The notes beneath the pieces were generated by a model. The model made no database searches and was not told the origin of the DNA. It saw only the letters and a list, made by a program, of their open reading frames with translations. This document shows, one piece after another, positions 32,544-43,500 of a stretch of 64,000 nucleotides of DNA. The stretch's first letter is position 1. The number at the start of each line of letters is the position of its first letter. The stretch is from Amycolatopsis xylanica (GTDB lineage Bacteria; Actinomycetota; Actinomycetes; Mycobacteriales; Pseudonocardiaceae), in contig NZ_FNON01000004.1 of the NCBI RefSeq assembly GCF_900107045.1, forward strand, positions 620,001-684,000, read 5' to 3'. The position numbers and the translations under genes were made by a program.

Positions 32544-33365
32544 ATGAAGAGCTTCCACCGCTGGAGCGGCCTGCTGCTGGCCGCCGCACTGACCATCACC
32601 GCGGCACCCGCCTCCGCCACCCCGAAGGCGTGGGCGCTGACCTGGTCGGACGAGTTCTCCGGCAGCGCGGGCACCGGCCCTGACCCCGGCAAGTGGACCA
32701 ACGACGTCGGCGGCGACGGCTGGGGCAACAACGAGCTGCAGTACTACACCGGCGGTCGCCGCAACGCCTCGCTCGACGGCGCGGGTAACCTGAAGATCAC
32801 CGCGCGCAAGGAGAACCCCGGCGGCTCATGCTGGTACGGCACGTGCCGGTACAGCTCGGCCCGGCTAATCACCCAGGGCAAGTTCGACCAGGCGAACGGC
32901 CGCTTCGAAGCACGCATGAAACTGCCCAAGGGGCAAGGACTGTGGCCCGCGTTCTGGATGCTCGGCGCGGACTACGACACCGCGGGCTGGCCGGACTGCG
33001 GCGAGATCGACATCATGGAGAACGTCGGCAACGAGCCGAACACGGTGTACGGAACCTTGCACGGCCCCGGATACCACAGCGAAAACGGCCCCGGCGGCTC
33101 GACGAACGCCTCGCGACCGCTGTCGGAGGACTTCCACGTCTACGCGGTCGAATGGACCGGCCGCAAGATCACCTGGTTCCTCGACGGCGCCGCCTACCTC
33201 ACGCTGACCCCGGACAACCTGCCGTCGGGCAAGCGCTGGGTGTTCGACCACCCGTTCTTCCTGCTGCTCAACGTCGCCGTCGGGGGTGACTGGCCGGGCG
33301 ACCCGGATGCGACCACGAGTTTTCCGCAAGCACTCACGGTCGACTACGTCCGCGTGTACAGCTAG
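32544..33365 (+). CDS. Secreted GH16 endo-beta-1,3-glucanase-like enzyme
   Basis: A 273-residue exported GH16 enzyme. A signal peptide (about residues 1-26) is followed by the LWSDEFSG-like start ALTWSDEFSGSAG, and the catalytic motif GEIDIMEN holds nucleophile and acid/base glutamates (ExDxxE). The preceding GLWPAFWMLG is typical of laminarinases. ATG at 32544 has a good GGAGGAG site; a codon ten residues upstream in frame is rejected because it would cross the operator. Probably induced by beta-glucan breakdown products through the divergent ROK protein. Confidence 0.92.
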   Translation: MKSFHRWSGLLLAAALTITAAPASATPKAWALTWSDEFSGSAGTGPDPGKWTNDVGGDGWGNNELQYYTGGRRNASLDGAGNLKITARKENPGGSCWYGTCRYSSARLITQGKFDQANGRFEARMKLPKGQGLWPAFWMLGADYDTAGWPDCGEIDIMENVGNEPNTVYGTLHGPGYHSENGPGGSTNASRPLSEDFHVYAVEWTGRKITWFLDGAAYLTLTPDNLPSGKRWVFDHPFFLLLNVAVGGDWPGDPDATTSFPQALTVDYVRVYS

Positions 33366-33368
33366 GGA

Positions 33369-33414
33369 GTCGTGAGTGTTCCGGCCGGTTAGAACCGGCC
33401 GGAACACTCACGAC
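33369..33414. repeat. Family A palindrome, copy 5 (perfect)
   Basis: A perfect 46-bp palindrome: 22-bp arms starting GTCGTGAGTGTTCCGGCCGG around a central AG. It lies 3 bases after the glucanase stop and contains the stop codon of the convergent AfsR-like gene (33408-33410). It is identical to the copy at 44378-44423. Confidence 0.93.
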
Positions 33415-36305
33415 CCTTGGAGCAAGCCGTCGGCTTCGGAGGCGTCGGGTGAGCCGATCGCCGCGAGCAGTTCCCTGGCCTGCGCCCAGCATCCGGCCGC
33501 CGCGTGGTCGTCGCCGCGGGCGGCGTGGACGCGGCCGATGTCGAGCAGCGTGCGGCCGTGCCACAGCGGCAGCGCCATCTCCACCCAGATCTCGCGTGAC
33601 CGGTCCAGCTCCGCGAGCGCGCGGTCGTACTCGCCGCGCGCCCGGTGCAACCTGCCCAGGGTGCGCAGTGCCAGCGCCAGTCCGAACGGCTCGTGGTGCT
33701 CGGCGTAGATGTCGAGACAGGAGCGCAGCAACGCGTCCGCCTTCGCGAAGTCACCACCGCTCAGCCAGATGTCGGCGAGCGAGTGCGCCGCGTTGGCCTC
33801 GTCGTACGGGTCGGCCAGCTCGCGCGCGATCGACAGTGCCCTGGTGGTGAACCGGACCGCCTCATCACCCCGGCCGATCAGCATGCTCAGCCTGCCGAGT
33901 CCGCGTGACGACTGCGCCTCGCCGCGCAGGAAACCGTCGCGTTCGGACAGTGCGAGCGCGGCGCGGTAGCTCAGCTCGGCCGCGGCGAGGTCGCCCAGCT
34001 CCATGTCGATCACCGCAATGCCATGGCGCGCATAGGCTTCCGTGCGCGGATGGCCGAGTTCGACGGCCAGCTCGGCCGCGCGCTCGAAGTGCCGTCTGGC
34101 GGCGGCGTACCGGCCGCTCACCCGATGGATGTGACCGAGCCCGCCGTCGCAGACCGCCTCGCCCGCCAGGTCGCCCAGCTCCGCGAACAACGCCGACGCC
34201 TGCTCGAAGCAGCAGATCGACTCCGGGTACTCGTCGAGATTCGTGTGCAGCTCGGCGAGCCCGCGCAGCGCGAGCGCCTGGCCACGCTTGTCACCCGCCC
34301 GCCTGGCCGCTTCGAACGCCGTGTCGTGCGTGCGCCGCCAGTCGTGGTGATGTGCCCTGAGCTCGAAGAACGCGACCAAGCAGCTCGCGAGTTCCCAGCT
34401 GAGCGCGCCATCGGCCTCGGTGACCACCGCGGTCAGGCAATGCCGCTCGGCCTCCAGCCAGCCCATCGGATCGGCCAGCAGCTCGGCGACCAGGTCCGGC
34501 TCCGGCAGCCAGCGCGTGAACCGGCTGTGCGCCCGGTGGAAGTAGCCGTGCGGCAGCCGCTGATCGGCCAGCTCGGCCAGCGCCAGCCAGCCGCCCCATG
34601 CCCGCTCGACCGCGGCCGAAGCGTCCGCTGTGGACAGTTCGGCGGCCGCGATCTCGGCCGCCATCAACCGGACCAGGTCATGGCATCGATACCGGTCGGC
34701 GCCTTCGACGTCCACCAGCTGCGCGTCGAGCAGTTCTTCGAGCACCTCTTCGGCCTCGGCGGAGCAGACGTCGAGCAACGCCGCCGCGACCCAGCCCGGG
34801 AAGTCCGGCACGGTCAGCAGCCCGAGCCGCGCGAACAGGCCGCGCGCCGCGGCGCTGAGCCCCTGATAGCTCAGGTTGAGGCTGGCGCGCACTTCGAGGT
34901 CGCCATACCGCAGCTCGTTCAGCCGCTGCCGCTCGTCGAACAGCCGCCCGGCGAGTTTGCCCAGCCCCCAATGCGGTTTCGCGGCCAGCCGCGCGCCGAC
35001 GATCCGCAGCGCCAGCGGCAATCCCCCGCACAGCCGGACCAGCTGCGCCGCTGACTCCGGCTCACGGTCGATCCGCGCCCCGACCAGCGTGCGCAGCAGC
35101 CGGTGCGAAGCGCCGTCCGAAAGCACCTCAAGTTCGAGCAGCTTCGCGCCAGGCAGCCCGGTCAGCCTGCGGCGGCTGGTGACCAGCACCGCACAGGTCG
35201 CGGAACCCGGGATCAACGGCCGCAGCTGCCGCTCGCTCGCGGCATTGTCCAGCACCACCAGGACTTTCCGCCCCGCAAGCAGGCTGCGGTACTGCGCGGA
35301 CGGATCGTCCTCAATGGACGCCGCGCCGAGCGCGCGCAGGAACCGCACCAGCACGTCCGACGAGTCCGCGACCCGGGCGCCACCCCCGAGATCGGCGAAC
35401 AGCTGGCCGTCGGGGAACCGGGACGCGAGCGCGTGCGCGAGCCGGACCGCCAGCGTCGTCTTCCCGATCCCGCCCTTCCCGGCGATGACGGCGATCGGTG
35501 GCAGCCCGTCGAGCAGTCCCCCGAATTCCGCGTCGCGGCCGGTGAAATCGGCCGTGTCCGCGGGCAGCTGCCGCGGCACCGCCTGCTGTACCGGCTCATC
35601 CCGCAGGATCATCTGCTCCAGCTGCCGCAGTGCGCCCGACGGCTCCAACCCCAGCTCCCGCACGGAAAGCTCGCGTCCACGCCGGTACGTTTCGAGCGCC
35701 TCCGCGCGCAGCCCGGCACGGTACTGCGCGAGCATCAAGGCACCACGCAGCCGGTCACGCAACGGGTACCTGGCCACCAGCCCGGCGACCTCGTCCAGCG
35801 AGACGACCCCGAGCCGCGCCTCGGCCTCGATCCGCTCCTCGACGGCGGCGAGCCTGGCGTCCTCCAGCCCCTGGCACAGCCGGGCCCGCGTGTCGTCGTC
35901 GATGGTCCCCGCCGCGACCGGCCCGCGCCACAACGCGAGCGCCTCGCGCAGCAGCGCGACCCGTTCCTCGTCCCCCGCGGCCGCCGCCGCGCCGGCGACC
36001 AGCGCGCGGAACCGTCCCAAGTCGACCTGCTCCGGCCTGACGACCAGGCGATACCCGTCGCCTTCGGAACGCAGCTCGACCCCGGCCAGCACCTTCCGCA
36101 ACCGGCTGACCGCGACCTGGATCGCGTTCAGCGCGGTCGCGGGCGGGTTCTCTGGCCAGAGCAGGTCGATCAGCCGCCGCGCCGGGACCGGCCGGTCCGC
36201 TTCGAGCAGCAGCACGGTCAGCACGAAGCGCTGCTTGCGCGGTCCCAGCTCCAGCGCCGCGCCGTCGACGGTCGCCTGAACGGCACCGAGCAGCCCGAAC
36301 TCCAC
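33408..36305 (-). CDS. AfsR/SARP-type regulator (wHTH-BTAD-NB-ARC-TPR)
   Basis: A 965-residue STAND regulator. Residues 1-90 are an OmpR-like winged helix (FGLLGAVQATVDGAALELGP), about 95-240 the BTAD domain, then an NB-ARC ATPase with Walker A GKGGIGKTTLA (Lys282) and GGLPLALRIVGARLA, and from about residue 600 TPR repeats (EANAAHSLADIWLSGGDFAK). Such proteins activate secondary metabolism or secretion genes. GTG at 36305 (VEFGLLGAVQ) is chosen as it begins the DNA-binding domain. It is divergent from the five-gene secreted-protein operon across 89 bp and is the obvious candidate activator. Confidence 0.9.
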   Translation of the reverse strand: MEFGLLGAVQATVDGAALELGPRKQRFVLTVLLLEADRPVPARRLIDLLWPENPPATALNAIQVAVSRLRKVLAGVELRSEGDGYRLVVRPEQVDLGRFRALVAGAAAAAGDEERVALLREALALWRGPVAAGTIDDDTRARLCQGLEDARLAAVEERIEAEARLGVVSLDEVAGLVARYPLRDRLRGALMLAQYRAGLRAEALETYRRGRELSVRELGLEPSGALRQLEQMILRDEPVQQAVPRQLPADTADFTGRDAEFGGLLDGLPPIAVIAGKGGIGKTTLAVRLAHALASRFPDGQLFADLGGGARVADSSDVLVRFLRALGAASIEDDPSAQYRSLLAGRKVLVVLDNAASERQLRPLIPGSATCAVLVTSRRRLTGLPGAKLLELEVLSDGASHRLLRTLVGARIDREPESAAQLVRLCGGLPLALRIVGARLAAKPHWGLGKLAGRLFDERQRLNELRYGDLEVRASLNLSYQGLSAAARGLFARLGLLTVPDFPGWVAAALLDVCSAEAEEVLEELLDAQLVDVEGADRYRCHDLVRLMAAEIAAAELSTADASAAVERAWGGWLALAELADQRLPHGYFHRAHSRFTRWLPEPDLVAELLADPMGWLEAERHCLTAVVTEADGALSWELASCLVAFFELRAHHHDWRRTHDTAFEAARRAGDKRGQALALRGLAELHTNLDEYPESICCFEQASALFAELGDLAGEAVCDGGLGHIHRVSGRYAAARRHFERAAELAVELGHPRTEAYARHGIAVIDMELGDLAAAELSYRAALALSERDGFLRGEAQSSRGLGRLSMLIGRGDEAVRFTTRALSIARELADPYDEANAAHSLADIWLSGGDFAKADALLRSCLDIYAEHHEPFGLALALRTLGRLHRARGEYDRALAELDRSREIWVEMALPLWHGRTLLDIGRVHAARGDDHAAAGCWAQARELLAAIGSPDASEADGLLQGS

Positions 36306-36394
36306 CCCAGCCCCCAGTAAGTCGGCGATAAGCGAACAGTAAGCCACCGCTGGTCTGCTGTGCGCCTCAGTTTCCGATTCGACCGGAGCGTGCG

Positions 36395-36757
36395 ATGAAT
36401 CTGCGAAGAGCCCTGCTGACCGGCGCCGCCGCCACACTGGCCATGACCTCCCTGCCCGCCGTCGCGAGCGCGACCACGACCGGCGACGTCCTCTGCACCT
36501 ATGTCGTGGTCTCGGACGGTGGCCTGAACTTCCGGGACACCTACGCGACCAGCGGCCGTCTCGTCCGGCACCTGAACAAGGGCGAACGCTTCGACGCGTA
36601 CCGCGACCGCTGGGTCGACCGGGCGCCCTACCGCTGGCGGCTCATCGAGAAACACCCCGAATGGCCGTGGTCGTACGGCGTTTACGCGGCCACCGGTGAT
36701 GAGAGCGGCGCCTACATGGCACGCGATCCCCGCTACTCCTGCTACGACGAGGGCTGA
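36395..36757 (+). CDS. Small secreted SH3-like protein, copy 1
   Basis: A 120-residue exported protein: signal peptide of about 26 residues, then an about 90-residue domain with LCTYVVVSDGGLNFRDTY, HLNKGERFDAYRDRW and two cysteines (CTYV, YSCYDEG) that could form one disulfide. The GLNFR...G..V.HLNKGE pattern resembles bacterial SH3 domains that bind cell-wall peptides. It is the first of five genes with 3-17-bp spacing. The next gene is a paralogue. Function unknown. Confidence 0.82.
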   Translation: MNLRRALLTGAAATLAMTSLPAVASATTTGDVLCTYVVVSDGGLNFRDTYATSGRLVRHLNKGERFDAYRDRWVDRAPYRWRLIEKHPEWPWSYGVYAATGDESGAYMARDPRYSCYDEG

Positions 36758-36760
36758 TCG

Positions 36761-37120
36761 ATGCGACGAGCACTGCAACTGGGCCTGACGATCGTGCTGG
36801 CCATGGTGGCCGCACCGGCGGTGGCCTCGGCGAGCATCCCCGATCCGCACGGCGACATGATGTGCACCTACGTGGTCACGAGCGCGAACGGACTGAACTT
36901 CCGCAAGGGCTACGGCACCGGGTTCGAACTCGCCTATCACCTGAACAAGGGTGAGCGCTTCGACGCGTACCGCGACGACATCGTCTACCGCGACTACGAC
37001 TGGCGCCTGGTCGAGTCCCACCTGGATTGGTACTCCTACGGCATCTACGCGGCGACCGGTGACAGCTCCGGCGCCTGGATGGTCCGTGACACCCACTATC
37101 CCTGCTACCCCTCGGACTGA
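36761..37120 (+). CDS. Small secreted SH3-like protein, copy 2
   Basis: A 119-residue exported paralogue of the preceding gene, starting 3 bases after its stop. It shares MCTYVVTSANGLNFRKGYG, YHLNKGERFDAYRDD, YGIYAATGDSSGAWM and the C-terminal cysteine (YPCYPSD). The duplication is tandem and the sequences have clearly diverged, so it is not recent. Probably a bacterial SH3-type wall-binding module. Confidence 0.82.
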   Translation: MRRALQLGLTIVLAMVAAPAVASASIPDPHGDMMCTYVVTSANGLNFRKGYGTGFELAYHLNKGERFDAYRDDIVYRDYDWRLVESHLDWYSYGIYAATGDSSGAWMVRDTHYPCYPSD

Positions 37121-37123
37121 CCG

Positions 37124-37624
37124 ATGCGCCTGAAACTCGCCGTGCTCCTTTCCGCGCTCTCCGCCACCTTCGGGCTCACCTCGGCCGTCGCCGCGCCCGC
37201 CGCCCCGTCCGCGCCCGCCGCGAGCCCGGTCTTCTGTTCCGGCACTTCCTGTGACGGCCGCGACGCGACCGAGATGGGCTGTGTCGCCGACGCGATCCCG
37301 CTCACCGGCTTCGTCGTCAAGGACGACCACGTGACCCAGCAACCCAAGGGCGACCTCAACTACTCACCCGCCTGCCGTGCCGTCTGGGGCGAATACAACA
37401 CGGTCAACGCCGACGACATCCACCATGTCGTGCTCTTCGTCCAGCCCGAGTACGGGGGCGTGGAGCGGTCGGTCGCCAAGGTCGTCACCGGTGCGGGCCA
37501 CTGGGAAACGAAAATGGCCGCCTGGAACAACTCCGTGAAGTTCTGCGCCACTCATTCCGGGTACGACCCCGACGCCACCGATACCGGCTACGGCGGGCTG
37601 AACGTCTGCACCCGGTGGCGTTGA
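37124..37624 (+). CDS. Secreted DUF2690-like protein
   Basis: A 166-residue exported protein with signal peptide MRLKLAVLLSALSATFGLTS. The CSGTSCDGRDATEMGC pattern followed by a SPACRAVWGEYN strand is characteristic of DUF2690, a small secreted actinobacterial domain of unknown function. Its stop overlaps the next gene by one base (TGATG), so the giant protein downstream is likely translationally coupled. Confidence 0.82.
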   Translation: MRLKLAVLLSALSATFGLTSAVAAPAAPSAPAASPVFCSGTSCDGRDATEMGCVADAIPLTGFVVKDDHVTQQPKGDLNYSPACRAVWGEYNTVNADDIHHVVLFVQPEYGGVERSVAKVVTGAGHWETKMAAWNNSVKFCATHSGYDPDATDTGYGGLNVCTRWR

Positions 37625-40566
37625 TGCGAAAGAGAACTCCCATGAGAAGACTTCCGGCCGTCGTACTGGCGGCCACGATCGGGCTGACGCTGGCTTCTCC
37701 CTCGGGGCAGGCCGCCGCGGCCCCGCCCGCGCAGGGCGCGCTCGCCGCTCCCGACGCCGCGCTGGACAAGGACTGGCGTGCGTCCGGCGACGTGCTGGTC
37801 ACCGGCGCCGGCGACACCGACGGGTTCCATCTCTATGTGGCACGCGAAAAAGAGGCCTTCGCGTGGAAGAAGCTGGCCACGCTGAAGGCGTCCGCGCTGC
37901 CGGGCGGCTCGTGGTTCGGCCACGTCTGCCTCACCGGCTCTGGTAAGCACGCGGTCGCGGTGTTCGCGCCCGCGATGGCCGCGAACAAGCCGAAACTGGT
38001 GCAGGCCGGCGCCATCGCGGCGGTCGTCGACGTCGAGACCGGCAAGGCACGCGAGATCGCCACCGGCCTTTCCACCGCCTACTTCAACCCCGCGTGCGGC
38101 CCTGGCGACCGGGTGCTGCTGACCCGCGGCATCGGTGACGACGGGCAGCAGACCGACCTGCTCGCCGTGGACGCCGCCTCGGCCAAGGTGCTCAGCACCC
38201 GCCGGATCGGCTCCCAGTTCACCACCCCGGCCGCCGCGCCGGACGGCGACTACGGCATGGCGCTCGGCAACCTGGTCAAGGTCGGCGACGACGGCACGCT
38301 GACACCCGTCGCCAGGCCGCAAGGGCGGGTCTTCGCGGTCAACGCGACCGCGAAGCACGGCATCGACATCGCGTCGGTCAACGCCGACAAGGCCTACGTC
38401 CAGCGGCTGAGCCGCGACGGGCTGTCCCAGCTCGCCTCCGGGCCATGGGACAAGCTCCAGATCTTCGGCCTGACCGGTGGCCGCACCGCGGTCGTCGGCG
38501 ACACCCGCGCCGTCGCCACGTCGGCGCCGGGCCTGGTCGCGCTGGCCAGCGACCGCCAGGTGCGCGGGACCTCCGCCGAAGGGCACCTGCTCGCGACAGA
38601 GGTGCTGACCCGGCAGACCGAGCGCAAGGGCGCCTCCCCGCTGGCCGCGCCCGACCGGGCCGACGCGGGCTCGCTCCGCGTCGCCGTGCGCGCGACCAAG
38701 ACCGGCAAGGACTCGACGGGCACGGTCACCGCCACCCCGGCGCCGACGCTCGACGCCATCGCCGCCAAGACCGCCGACGGTCCGAACCTGACCAACCCGA
38801 CCTGCGCGGTCGGCCGCAACGACCCGCGGATCCAGGCGTTCCAGCCGAGCGAAGACATGGTCGAGTGGGCCGTCGACCAGGCGGTCCACGGCACGCTGAA
38901 CGTGCAGCGGCCTGCCAACTACCTCAAGGCGGGCCAGGGCGCGTACACCCCGCAGGGCATGTTCCCGCTCAGGAGCCTGGCCGGTGGCGGCACGGTTCCC
39001 GCGCAGCTGATGCTCGGCATCCTCGCGCAGGAGACCAACCTCGCGCAGGGCTCGTGGCACGTGGTGCCGGGCGACACCGGCAACCCGCTGGTGGCCGACT
39101 ACTACGGCAACCACGGTGACGGGCAGTCCATCGACTACGGCGGCGAAGGCGAAGCGCAGAAGACCGACTGCGGCTACGGCATCGGCCAGGTGACCACCGG
39201 CATGCGGGTGGCCGACGGCGACTCCGTCTACAACAGGGCGCAACAGCTCGCGATCGCCACCGACTACGCGGCGAACATCGCGGCAGGGCTGAACATCCTG
39301 ATCGAGAAGTGGAACCAGCTCTACAACGACCCGGCGGGACGCAGCTACGTCAACAACGGCGACCCGACCTGGATCGAGGACTGGTGGCTGGCGGTGTGGG
39401 CGTACAACAGCGGCTACTACCCCAGCACCAAGGCTTCGCAGAACGGCGGCTACTACGGGGTCGGCTACCTGAACAACCCGGCCAACCCGCAGTACCCGGC
39501 GAACCGTGCCCCGTTCCTCCGGCTGACCTACGCCGACGCCGAACGGCCGAGCGAATGGTCCTACCCGGAGCGGGTGATGGGCTGGGTGGAGTCCCCGCAG
39601 CTGAAGGGCACCCCGTCGCATCTCGCCTACTCGAAGCCGGTCTTCGGTGAGAGCAAGACGAAGGAAGAACTGACCGTCGCCACGCCGAAAACCTTCTGCG
39701 ACAGCAGGAACAATTGTGACCCGGCCGTGGTGGACCAGAACAAGCCATTGCCGAAGAACCAGCAGACGAGCCCCTGTGCGGCGTTCAACAGCTCGTGCTG
39801 GTGGCACGGTCAGGTCAGTTTTGCGGGCTGCATTCTCGGCGAGTGCGCGAAAGAGAAGGTCACCTTCGGCGCGGGCACGCCGGAACCGGGTGTGAAACGC
39901 ATTTATCCGCGCGACTGCTCGACTTTCCCGGAACTGTCCAAACCTCGTGCGAAGATCGTGTTCGATCTGAACGACACCTCTCAGTACGCACTGGGATGCA
40001 GTGTGCCCGCGTCCAACGGCAAATTCACCCTGCGCACGGGCGATCCGTCCGGCAACCATCCGGAAGCCCTGTACGCGCAGGTCGACCTGCACCAGGCGGG
40101 CGCGGGTTACAACGGGCACATGTGGTTCACCCACACCTATCGGCCGGATTATCTGAACGGGACGAGTGCCAAGCACAAGATCACCGGAACCTGGACACCC
40201 GATCTGGACATCACCCAGGGATCCGTGGCGCTGTACGACATCTGGGTGCATCTGCCGAGCCACGGCGGGGAGACCGAGCACGCGGAATACGTGGTGATGA
40301 ACGACGACTGGAATCAGGCGTTCCCGTCGGGTGGAGGCCAGAAGGCCTGCACGATCGATCAGGACACCAGCCCGATCGGCAGCATGCTCGGCTCGGACCA
40401 ATGGAAATCGCTCGGCACGTACGCGTTGCAGCCGGGCGCCAGGGTGATGCTGAACAACATGGAATCGGACTACGCGATTCCCAGCGCCACCGTGGACATC
40501 GCCTTCGACGCGATGGCGTTCGTGCCTGCTTCCGCCACCGCGCATCCGTGCGGGCAAACCTACTGA
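37624..40566 (+). CDS. Giant secreted protein with lytic-transglycosylase-like motifs
   Basis: A 980-residue exported protein (signal peptide LPAVVLAATIGLTLASPSGQ). Residues 30-380 are beta-rich repeats resembling a propeller. Residues about 400-640 carry the three motifs of SLT-type lytic transglycosylases: Glu near residue 469 in ILAQETNLAQ, CGYGIGQVTTGM near 515 (GLMQ-like) and AVWAYNSGYYP near 592. The C-terminal 220 residues (HQAGAGYNGHMWFTHTY) form a beta domain resembling golvesin/Xly carbohydrate-binding-like modules. Many cysteines suggest disulfides. The start overlaps the preceding stop; ATG at 37642 is an alternative. A peptidoglycan-cleaving or wall-anchored role is inferred, not proven. 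Confidence 0.8.
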   Translation: MRKRTPMRRLPAVVLAATIGLTLASPSGQAAAAPPAQGALAAPDAALDKDWRASGDVLVTGAGDTDGFHLYVAREKEAFAWKKLATLKASALPGGSWFGHVCLTGSGKHAVAVFAPAMAANKPKLVQAGAIAAVVDVETGKAREIATGLSTAYFNPACGPGDRVLLTRGIGDDGQQTDLLAVDAASAKVLSTRRIGSQFTTPAAAPDGDYGMALGNLVKVGDDGTLTPVARPQGRVFAVNATAKHGIDIASVNADKAYVQRLSRDGLSQLASGPWDKLQIFGLTGGRTAVVGDTRAVATSAPGLVALASDRQVRGTSAEGHLLATEVLTRQTERKGASPLAAPDRADAGSLRVAVRATKTGKDSTGTVTATPAPTLDAIAAKTADGPNLTNPTCAVGRNDPRIQAFQPSEDMVEWAVDQAVHGTLNVQRPANYLKAGQGAYTPQGMFPLRSLAGGGTVPAQLMLGILAQETNLAQGSWHVVPGDTGNPLVADYYGNHGDGQSIDYGGEGEAQKTDCGYGIGQVTTGMRVADGDSVYNRAQQLAIATDYAANIAAGLNILIEKWNQLYNDPAGRSYVNNGDPTWIEDWWLAVWAYNSGYYPSTKASQNGGYYGVGYLNNPANPQYPANRAPFLRLTYADAERPSEWSYPERVMGWVESPQLKGTPSHLAYSKPVFGESKTKEELTVATPKTFCDSRNNCDPAVVDQNKPLPKNQQTSPCAAFNSSCWWHGQVSFAGCILGECAKEKVTFGAGTPEPGVKRIYPRDCSTFPELSKPRAKIVFDLNDTSQYALGCSVPASNGKFTLRTGDPSGNHPEALYAQVDLHQAGAGYNGHMWFTHTYRPDYLNGTSAKHKITGTWTPDLDITQGSVALYDIWVHLPSHGGETEHAEYVVMNDDWNQAFPSGGGQKACTIDQDTSPIGSMLGSDQWKSLGTYALQPGARVMLNNMESDYAIPSATVDIAFDAMAFVPASATAHPCGQTY

Positions 40567-40582
40567 GGGGCGGGAACGGCCA

Positions 40583-43500
40583 ATGAGAACGAGCATGAGA
40601 AAGCTGCTGCACGCGGCCACCGGCATCGCCATGGTCGCCGCGTCGATGATCACCGTCACGCCCGCGCACGCGGATCCACCCCAGCCCCCACCGGAGAAAT
40701 CCTCGCGGGTGCTGGATCCCGATAGGACACTGCCGAAGGACTGGCGGCGTTCCGAAGATCGGGTGCTCACCACCGAAAGCGACGACCGCGGCCTGCACCT
40801 GCTGGTCGCCGACGCCAAGCAGGCGTACCAGTGGCGGGTCGTGGCGTCGCTTTCGGAACCGGGATACGACACCAACCTGTGGACCGGTCAGGCCTGCCTG
40901 ACCGGCTCCGGGCAGCGCGCGGCCGTGGTCTACGCGCCGCGTCAGTTCTCGAACCGGGAAGACAAGATGAACCGCGGCGCCTTCGCCGCGATCGTCGACC
41001 TGACCGACGGCAAGGTCACCAAGCTCGCCGAGCGGGTGACGCTCGCCTACTTCAATCCAGGCTGCGGCACGGGCGAGGAGGTGCTGTTCTCCCGGCAGGA
41101 GGACAGCACCACCCGATTCCTCCGGGTCGACGCACGCACCGGTGCCGTGCAACGGAATCTGACAAGCAAGGGGCAGCTCACCTCGGCCGTCCCGGTCGGC
41201 GACAAGATCGTCGCCGCCGGGGCGAACCGGTTGGTGGAACTGGATTCCGCGGGCAAGGCCACCACCGTGCAAGCCACCGGAGGCGTGCCGTTCCGGCTGC
41301 AGGCGAGCGCGGCGGAGGTCGGCTACCAGGTCGTGCGCGGCGATCGCGTGGACGTGTTCCGGTACGCGAACGGCACGAGCACGAAGGTCGCCGAGGGGCG
41401 CAAAGGCGCGCTCGCGCTCAAGGGAAGCGGCGGCAACCTCTTTCTGACCGGTCCGGACGCCAAAGGCCTGCCCGCGCCCGCCGGGTGGCGCGCGCTCGAC
41501 GCCCCCGCCGATGCCGACGTGTCCTCTCGGGGTGGACTCGTCGTCACGGGCACCGTGTCGGCGCCCGGCCGCAAGGTCACAATCACCGCGCGATCGACGG
41601 AAACCGCCAAGCCGCTGGAATTCGCGGTCGACACCGAGTCCACGTCATCGGGCGCCGCGCCCGCTTCCACCGCAGGTGTCACGGAGGACGAATCGACCGT
41701 GCCGTGGGATGTGGACCGGGCGTGCGCGGTGCCGCGCAACGACCATCGTCTGCAGACCTACCAGCCGACCCCAGAGCAGGTCGAGTGGGCGGCGAACCTT
41801 GCCGTGCAAGGAAAACTCACCTTCCAGCGGCCCGCGAACTGGGCCAACAACGGCCTGCCTGCCTACTCGCCGCAAGATCTGTTCAAACCGGATCCCGCCA
41901 TCAGGGTGCCCGCCCAGGTGCTGCTCGCGGTGCTGGCTCAGGAATCCAACATGTGGCAGGCGAGCTCGCGGATCACCGACGGCTCGTCCGGCAACTTCCT
42001 GCAGGGCGGGTTCTACGGGAACCTGATGGGCGGGGAGGTGAACTTCGACGCGGCCGACTGCGGCTACGGCGCCGGGCAGGTCACCACCGGGATGTACAAA
42101 AAGGACACCGGCGAGGCGATGAGCGACCTGCAGCAGAAGGCGGTCGCGCTGGACTACACCGCGAACATCGCGGCCGCGCTGCTGATCCTGCAGGACAAAT
42201 GGCGCGTCACCAAGGCGAACGGGCTGATCGCCAACAACGGCGACCCGAAGTTCATCGAGAACTGGTGGCTGGCGATCTGGGCGTACAACACCGGTTTCCA
42301 TCTCCGCGACGGTGACCGGCCGTGGGGACTCGGCTGGCTGAACAACCCGGCCAACCCGATCTATCTCCCCGACCGGCAGCCATTCCTCACCACGGCGGTG
42401 CAGGACTACCACGACCCGAACATCCCCGGGGACACGAATCCCTACGACAATGCCAAGCACCCCAACAAATGGTCGTATCCGGAGCGCGTGATGGGCTTCG
42501 CCGCCCGCTCGCTGGTCCGCTACAACTATCAGTACCAGCGATTCAACGACACTTACCTTGTCGGCAACTGGCCGAGTGGCATGAAGGACGGCCAGCCAGG
42601 CCTGAACACCTTTTGTGTCGCCGCGAGGAACCAGTGCGACCCGGCGGCGCCGCCACACCAGCAGCCGGGTCCCGATCCGGACCCGCCGGGCCCCTGCCAG
42701 CGTGACGACCTGATGTGCTGGTGGAGCACACCCGTGTCCTGGGTGGACTGCACCAAGTCCTGTGGCGTCGAGCGGCTGAAGTACACCACGGTCGAGCCGC
42801 GTCCGATGGCGACGAACATCCACGAGCCGCAGTGCGCGGTCGACGGCCTGCCCGCCGGCGCGACGATCGTCGACGACCTCAACGCGGACGGCCCGTTCGG
42901 CCCGGACGGCTGTGCGCGGAACTGGCCCCGTGGCGGGAACTTCGACCTGAAGTTCGCCTCGACGATCAACACCACCACGGGCAAGACGATCTATCCGGCC
43001 AAGCAGGACTTCCATCAGGCGGGCGCGGGCTTCGCCGGGCATTTCTGGTTCGCGCACACCTACGAACGCGACAACGCCGCGTCCAACAAGATGAAGGTCG
43101 AGGGCACTTGGCAGACCTACGCTCCGCTCAACGCCTGGACCCGGATCTACGTCCACATACCGGACGAGGGCGCGCACACCCGCCAGGCCGACTATCAGAT
43201 CTATGACGCGCCCAGCGCTCAGCCAGGCGGAAAACCCAGCCACCGCTCGATTTCGACGATGTGGGAGAAGAACACCTGGGTGTCGATCGGCGTGTTCGAC
43301 TTCACCGGCAACCTGCCGGGCAAGGTCACGCTGAACAACCTCACCGAGGACGGCCGCGGGGTCGAAGACATCGCCTTCGACGCGGTGGCCTTCGAGAAGC
43401 TGCCTGCCAAGCCTGCGCATTTCGTGGTGGCGATGGGCGATTCGTACTCGGCCGGTGAAGGCACGAACAACTTCTACCACTGGAGCAACGTCGACGAGGA